A DNA stretch of 64,000 nucleotides from the NCBI GenBank assembly GCA_030035585.1, contig CM057463.1, forward strand, positions 140,028,736 through 140,092,735, in the 5' to 3' direction. The translations under genes were made by a program, and so were the position numbers. The notes under the pieces are model-generated. The model searched no databases. It saw only the letters and a list, made by a program, of their open reading frames with translations, and had not been told where the DNA came from. Shown piece after piece: positions 59,375 to 64,000 of the stretch (positions within the stretch are counted from its first letter, which is position 1; each line of letters begins with the position of its first letter). This DNA is from Dugong dugon (Eukaryota; Chordata; Mammalia; Sirenia; Dugongidae).

Positions 59375-59820
59375 TGCAGACTCTGTAGCTCAGTTATGTA
59401 GGTTGGAGTCTTGGCTCTGCCACTTACTATCTGTGGGTCCTTGGGCTAGTTATGTAATGTCTACATGCCTCAATTTCCTCATCTGTATAATTCTGTTAAT
59501 AATAGCACATATCTGATAAGGTTTATAAGGAGTGGTGACACAGTGGTTAAGAGCTCAGCTGTTAACAGAAAAGTTGGCAGTTTGAACCAGCCGCTCCATG
59601 GGAGAAAGATGTGGCAGTCTGCTTCCATAAATCTTACAGCCTTGGAAAAACTATGGGGAAGTTCTATCGTGTCCTATAGGGTCACTATGAGTTGGAATCA
59701 ACTTGATGGCAATGGGATGGGATAAGGTTTATTGGGAGGAATAAATGAATTCTTATTTGCAAAGCTCTTAAAACAGTACCTGGAATATAGAAAGTGTGAC
59801 ATAAGTGCTTGTTAGATAAA
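59375..59820 (+). mobile_element. MIR split by an AfroSINE
   Basis: The left part (59,375-59,526) has cttggctctgccacttacta, gggctagttatgtaatgtc and caatttcctcatctgtataa. The right part (59,733-59,820) has gaggaataaatgaattctta, agctcttaaaacagtacctg and gacataagtgcttgtta. The two halves are co-linear in the MIR consensus and separated only by the SINE. Confidence 0.75.
59527..59720 (+). mobile_element. AfroSINE inserted in a MIR, perfect 12-bp target duplication
   Basis: The SINE runs aaggagtggtgacacagtgg to gagttggaatcaacttgatggcaatgggatgg. Exact repeats gataaggtttat lie at 59,515-59,526 and 59,721-59,732. Confidence 0.93.
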
Positions 59821-60206
59821 ATGATGCAGTGTGCCAGAAAATGACCATTTTTCTCACAAGCAAAGCTTAAAGGTGAATGATATTATTTTCTTAAGTTTTT
59901 CTAAGTTGTTTCAGAACACCAATCCCTACTCCAGTCTTCTCTGGGGCTGGTTGATGTTTCTTTCGGTGTTATCAGTCACTAGAACGCCTACACTGGCTGC
60001 CGAGGCCCAGGGTCCTGGTGACAATTTTAAGGGGGCTGGACTACAGCTCCTAAACCTGAATCACTTTCCCCTTTTTCCCAAATAAGTCTCAATAAGTTCA
60101 GAAAACATTAAGATGATCCCACAAACCTAGCCTCTTCTGAAATATTTCATTAAGGGTAATACACTCATCTCCTGATATAAGTGTCCTTAATCAGCCTCCT
60201 GGTTTG
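59821..60206. other. Unassigned sequence
   Basis: I see no gene or named repeat. Confidence 0.4.
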
Positions 60207-60211
60207 CTAGG

Positions 60212-60772
60212 TGTGATGATTAAGATTCTGTGTCAGCTTGGCTGGGCCATGACTCTCAGTATTTTTGGCAGTCATATAATGTTGTAATCACTCCTCTGTT
60301 GAGATTTGATATGTGAACATCCCCGTGATGCAATCTGCTGTGGGTCGTCAATCAGTTGAAGAGGAGTTTCCTTGGGTGTGTGACCTGCATCGAGTGTGGG
60401 CAGACATTCAGGCAGAGCTCAGGGCTTTTGCTCATTCTGGAGTCTGAAGCTGGCTCCTGTTAGTCTGACCTCCAGTTCTTGGGACTTGAGCTAGCAGCTT
60501 ACCTGCAATCTTGCTTGCTGATCTTGGGATTTGTCAATGTTCACAGCCTGTGAGCCAAAGCACTGCTCTCCGGCGTGCCAATCTTTGGTTCCCCAGCCCC
60601 CGCAGCTACTTGAATTAGAAGAAGCCTCTATTCTGACCTACGGACTTGGGACATTCCAGTCTCTACCACTGTGTGAACCATTTCCTTGATATAAATATCT
60701 CTCTCTGTCTCTGTCTCCCTGTATATATATGCTTTACTGGTTTTGCTTCTCTAGAGAACCCAGCCTAAGACA
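60212..60772 (+). mobile_element. Solo LTR of the ERV family at 10.7-17.1 kb
   Basis: This 561-bp LTR has termini TGTGATGATTAAG and CAGCCTAAGACA and an exact 5-bp target duplication, ctagg, at 60,207-60,211 and 60,773-60,777. Its start (gtcagcttggctgggccatgactctcag) and end (ttttgcttctctagagaacccagcctaag) match the reverse complement of the proviral LTRs. Near the 3' part are a TATA-like gatataaatatctc and a CT-rich run. It is better preserved than either proviral LTR. Most likely it arose by recombination between two LTRs of a provirus. Confidence 0.88.
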
Positions 60773-60777
60773 CTAGG

Positions 60778-61814
60778 GAAAAATTTTCTGTGGCTTTCTG
60801 AATCATAATTTTGAACCTCCTTACAAAAACTGTAGCTTTGTCTCCTGTTCTCTAATAAGTCTTAAGAAATGTATATCAGGTCTGATGTATCAGTTAGGAT
60901 CCAGCAGAAAACAGGTGGCACTCAAACTGGGAAATTCAGGAGAGTTTAATTGAGGAAGTATTTTAAAGATAGACAAGACTTAGGAAAGCCAACAACAAAG
61001 GAAGATACATCTAGCAATGGGGAAGCCATTACCTCCCATAGACCACAAGGTGAGAGGAGCTGTCTGGAGAGCGCTGTCTTGGAGAGCATTTGGCAGAAGG
61101 ATGCAGTCAACCAGGGATGACCCAGCTGGGAGGTCGCCAGATGCTTGGTTATTTATTGCTGTATAACAAATCACTCCCAAACTAACTTTTGAGAAATAAT
61201 AATTTGTAGATCAGGAATTCTGGCAGGACATAGCATGCATAGATCATCTCTGCTCCACAATGACTGGGGCCTCAGATGGGATGGTTTAAACATCTGGAGA
61301 TGGCTGGAACAGCTCAATGGAGTCATACATCTAGGGTCTGTTCTGGTGTTGGCTGGATTCCTTGGTTCTTCTCCATGATATATTTACTGGGACTGGAATT
61401 TCCACCAAGATGGCTAGTTTACTCTCATATCAAGCTTAGAAGGTTGGAGCAGCTGGAAGATGACTAGAGTTACTTTCTTTCCACATAGTCATGGGGACCT
61501 TCCCATGGTTCTCTCCACCAAGGAGGTCACAAGGTCGTCAGAGTTTTTATACGGCAGCTCAGAGGTCCAAGAATTAGGTCCCAAGAGACCTGGGTGGATG
61601 AAAGCCACAAGACTTTTTGTAAGGATCTAGCCTCAGAAGTCACAAAACTTCACTTCCCCTGCATTCAGCTGGTCAAGCAAGTCACTTAATCTGGTTCAGA
61701 CCAAAGAAGACTTTATCTCCTGATGAGAGAAGTAGAAAAGAAATTGTTACTATCTTTAGTCTACCACACAAGTGTGATAAAAATCCTGAGGTTATTATCC
61801 TCCTGCCCTAATAT
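60778..61814. other. Repeat-like but unassigned sequence
   Basis: No gene is seen. The stretch 61,130-61,760 (tttattgctgtataacaaatcactccc ... agactttatctcctgatgag ... ctaccacac) reads like a widespread old mammalian repeat, but I cannot name it with confidence. Confidence 0.4.
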
Positions 61815-64000
61815 CTCTTTTTTTTTAAAATTTTTTTTTATTGTACTTCAGGTGAAGGCTTACAGAACAAATAGTTTCTCATGAAACAGTAGTACACATA
61901 TTGTTTATGACATTCGTTAACAACCCCACAACACGTCAACCCTCAAACTTCTCAACCTTTTTTTTTTTTTTTTTTTGGTGAAAATACACATACCCGAAGA
62001 TACACCATTTCAAAAATTTCTACATGCACAGTTCAGTGACATTAACTATGGTCTTCCAATTGTGCAGTTATTCTCATTTAAGATGAAGGCTTACAGAACA
62101 AAATAGTTTCTCATTTAACAGTTACTACACATGTTGCCCTATGGCAATGGTTAACAATCTCACAACACATTAACAATATCCTTACTAAACCTTGAGTTCC
62201 CTATCACCAGCTTCCTTGTCCCCCTCTGTCTTCTGGCCCTTGTCACTGGACTACTGTACCTCGTTAGCCTCATTTAGTTTTACAGGGCTGTCCACTCCCA
62301 GGCTGAACGGTGAACCTTGGAGACAACTTTACCACAGAGCTAAAAGGGTGTCTGGGGGCCATACTCTCGGGGTTTCTCCAGTCTTCTTTAGGCCAGTAAA
62401 TCTGGTCGTTTTTTTGTGAGATAGAATTATGTTCTACATCCTTCTCCAGCTCTGTCCAGAACCCTCTCTTGTGATCCTGGTCAGAGCAGTCAGTGGTGGT
62501 AGCCAGGCACCATCTAGCTGGACTGGACTCAGTCTGGTGGAGGCCTTGGTAGAAGTGGACAACTAGTCCTTCGGAATAACCTTTTCCTTGTATCCTGTTC
62601 TTTTCATTCTCCCTTGCTCCTGAAGGGATGAGACCAGTGGAGTATCTTAGATGGCTGCTCACAGGCTTTTAAGACCCCAGACACTACTCACCAAGGTAGA
62701 ATGTAGAGCATTGTCTTTATAAGCTGTGTCATACCAATTGAGCTAGATGCCCCGAGACCATGGTCCCCACACCCCTCCGCCCAGCAATTCAGTACCTCTG
62801 GGAGTTTGGATGTGTCTATGGGGCTTCCATGACCTTTCCTTGTACAAGTTGCGCTAGTTTCCCGTCTCACCCTTCACCCAAGATACCACTTATCTATTAT
62901 CTATTTAGTATCCCCCCCCCACCCCTCCCATCCCTGGTAACCCACAAAGATGGTTACATTCTGTGTGTGAACTTTTTCATGGGATTTTACAACAGAGGTC
63001 TCATACAATATTTGTCCTTTTGTTTTTGACTTATTTCACTCAGCATAATGTCCTCCAGTTTCATCCATGTTATGAGATGCTTCACAGATTCATTGTTGTT
63101 CTTTCTCGTTGCATAGTACTCCATTGTGTGTACGTACCATAGTTTGTTTATCCATTCATCTGTTGATGGGCATCTAGGTTGTTTCTATCCTTCTGCTATT
63201 ATGCACAATGCTGCCATGAACATAGGTGTGCATATGTCTATTCCAGTGACGACTCTTATTTCTCTAGGATATATTCCTAGGAGTGGAATTGCTGGATCCA
63301 ATGGTATGTCTATTTCTAGCTTTCTGAGGAAGTGCCATATCATTTTCCAAAATGGTTGTATCATTTTGCATTCCCACCAGCAGTGCATAAGAGTTCCGAT
63401 CTCCCCACAGCCCCTCCAGCACTTGTTATTTCCAGTGTTTTTGATTCGTGCCAGTAATGCCGGGGTGAGATGGTATCTCATTGTGGTTTTAATTTGCATT
63501 TCTCTAATGGCTAGTGATCGCGAGCATTTCCTCATGTGTCTGTTGGCTATTTGAATGTCTTCTTTGGTGAAGGGTCTGTTCATTTCCTTTGCCCATTTTT
63601 TAATAGGATTATTTGTCTTTTTGTTGTAGAGGTGTTGGATTTTCTTGTAGATTATGGAGATTAGACCCTTGTCTGACTTGTACTTTCCAAAATTTTTTTC
63701 CCAATCTGTAGGTTCTCTTTTTACTCTTTTGGCGAAGCCTTTTGAAGAGCATAGGTGTTTGATTTTTAGAAGATCCCAGTTATCTAGCTTATCTATTGGG
63801 GTTTGTGCATTGATGGTTACGGTTTGTATCCTGTTGATGCCATGTATTAAGGCCTGAAGTGTTGGGCCTATTTTTCTTCTATGAAATTTATAGTTTTAGG
63901 CTTTATATTCAGGTCTTCGATCCATTTTGAAATTGTTTTTGTGTACGGCATGAGGTATGGGTCCTGTTTCATTTCTTTGCAGATGGATATCCAGTTTTGC
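61815..64000 (-). mobile_element. LINE-1 (copy D), 3' end, continues past the window
   Basis: This minus-strand L1 of the copy 1/A/E family has a poly-T left end (61,817-61,840), a 3'UTR to about 62,986 and ORF2 C-terminal sequence from 62,987 to the window edge. The 3'UTR carries the same two terminal modules (61,850 and about 62,082) flanking a segment with a T20 run. The C-rich tract is at about 62,911-62,920. Confidence 0.92.
62987..64000 (-). pseudogene. L1 copy D ORF2 C-terminal part
   Basis: The frame at 63185-63583 holds the C-terminal region with cysteines in [20 protein letters not shown] and [12 protein letters not shown], as in L1 ORF2p. The last segment before the stop at 62,987 is in a different frame (a frameshift near 63,185). 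The remainder of ORF2 lies beyond the right edge. Confidence 0.85.

Noticed and set aside
1-64000. Regularly spaced repeats as a CRISPR-like or satellite array.
   Set aside because: All repeated units are dispersed transposable elements, apart from the short tandem monomers of the L1 5'UTR and the LTR U3 duplication.
1-64000. Window start and end both lie in minus-strand L1 ORF2, suggesting a single element bridging the edges.
   Set aside because: The end of the window stops about 240 bp of element sequence short of where the start begins, and these are opposite ends of a linear genomic segment.

Overview
This window is eukaryotic, nuclear and mammalian, and it is almost entirely transposable-element sequence. 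I find no host protein-coding gene, tRNA or rRNA gene, CRISPR array or bacterial-type operon. The lineage is suggested by many copies of a tRNA-derived SINE whose consensus runs from GGAGCCCTGGTGGCGCAG to a GACGGCAACGGG tail. I recognise this as AfroSINE. A degenerate RTE-clade LINE with the same 3' tail and a lineage-type L1 with tandem 5'UTR monomers are also present. Together these point to an afrotherian mammal, most likely a paenungulate such as an elephant. The species is an inference.

Layout. 1-5926: minus-strand L1 with its 5' end present. 5930-7090: ancient L1 split by a MaLR-like LTR. 7.2-10.6 kb: SINEs, MIRs, a MER5A-like MITE and unassigned sequence. 10.67-17.10 kb: an old minus-strand endogenous retrovirus with two LTRs, broken gag and pol, a dUTPase-like tail and no visible env. 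17.1-18.8 kb: unassigned. 18.8-22.05 kb: ancient L1, SINEs and an L2-like remnant. 22.05-29.74 kb: plus-strand L1 (copy A). 30.78-35.16 kb: 5'-truncated minus-strand L1 (copy B) with a 20-bp target-site duplication. 35.3-36.6 kb: nested SINEs. 37.54-45.83 kb: minus-strand L1 (copy E) with an LTR inserted in its 3'UTR. 45.83-48.89 kb: inverted copy of 18.98-22.05 kb. 48.89-52.07 kb: 5' half of another minus-strand L1 (copy C). 52.2-55.4 kb: RTE LINE. 56.2-59.8 kb: SINE, second ERV pol remnant, MLT1-like LTR, and a MIR split by a SINE. 60.2-60.8 kb: solo LTR with a perfect 5-bp target duplication. 61.8 kb to the end: 3' end of another minus-strand L1 (copy D).

The most notable structure is a pair of inverted arms, about 18,984-22,640 and 45,226-48,892. 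By eye I see no mismatch over roughly the central 2.5 kb (19.74-22.26 kb). Identity falls to about 98% and then about 90% toward the outer edge, and to roughly 90% in the flanking L1 bodies. This looks like recent gene conversion or a recent rearrangement between oppositely oriented L1-bearing segments. All coding sequences seen belong to transposons or old proviruses and appear disrupted. I found no convincing undescribed biological system.
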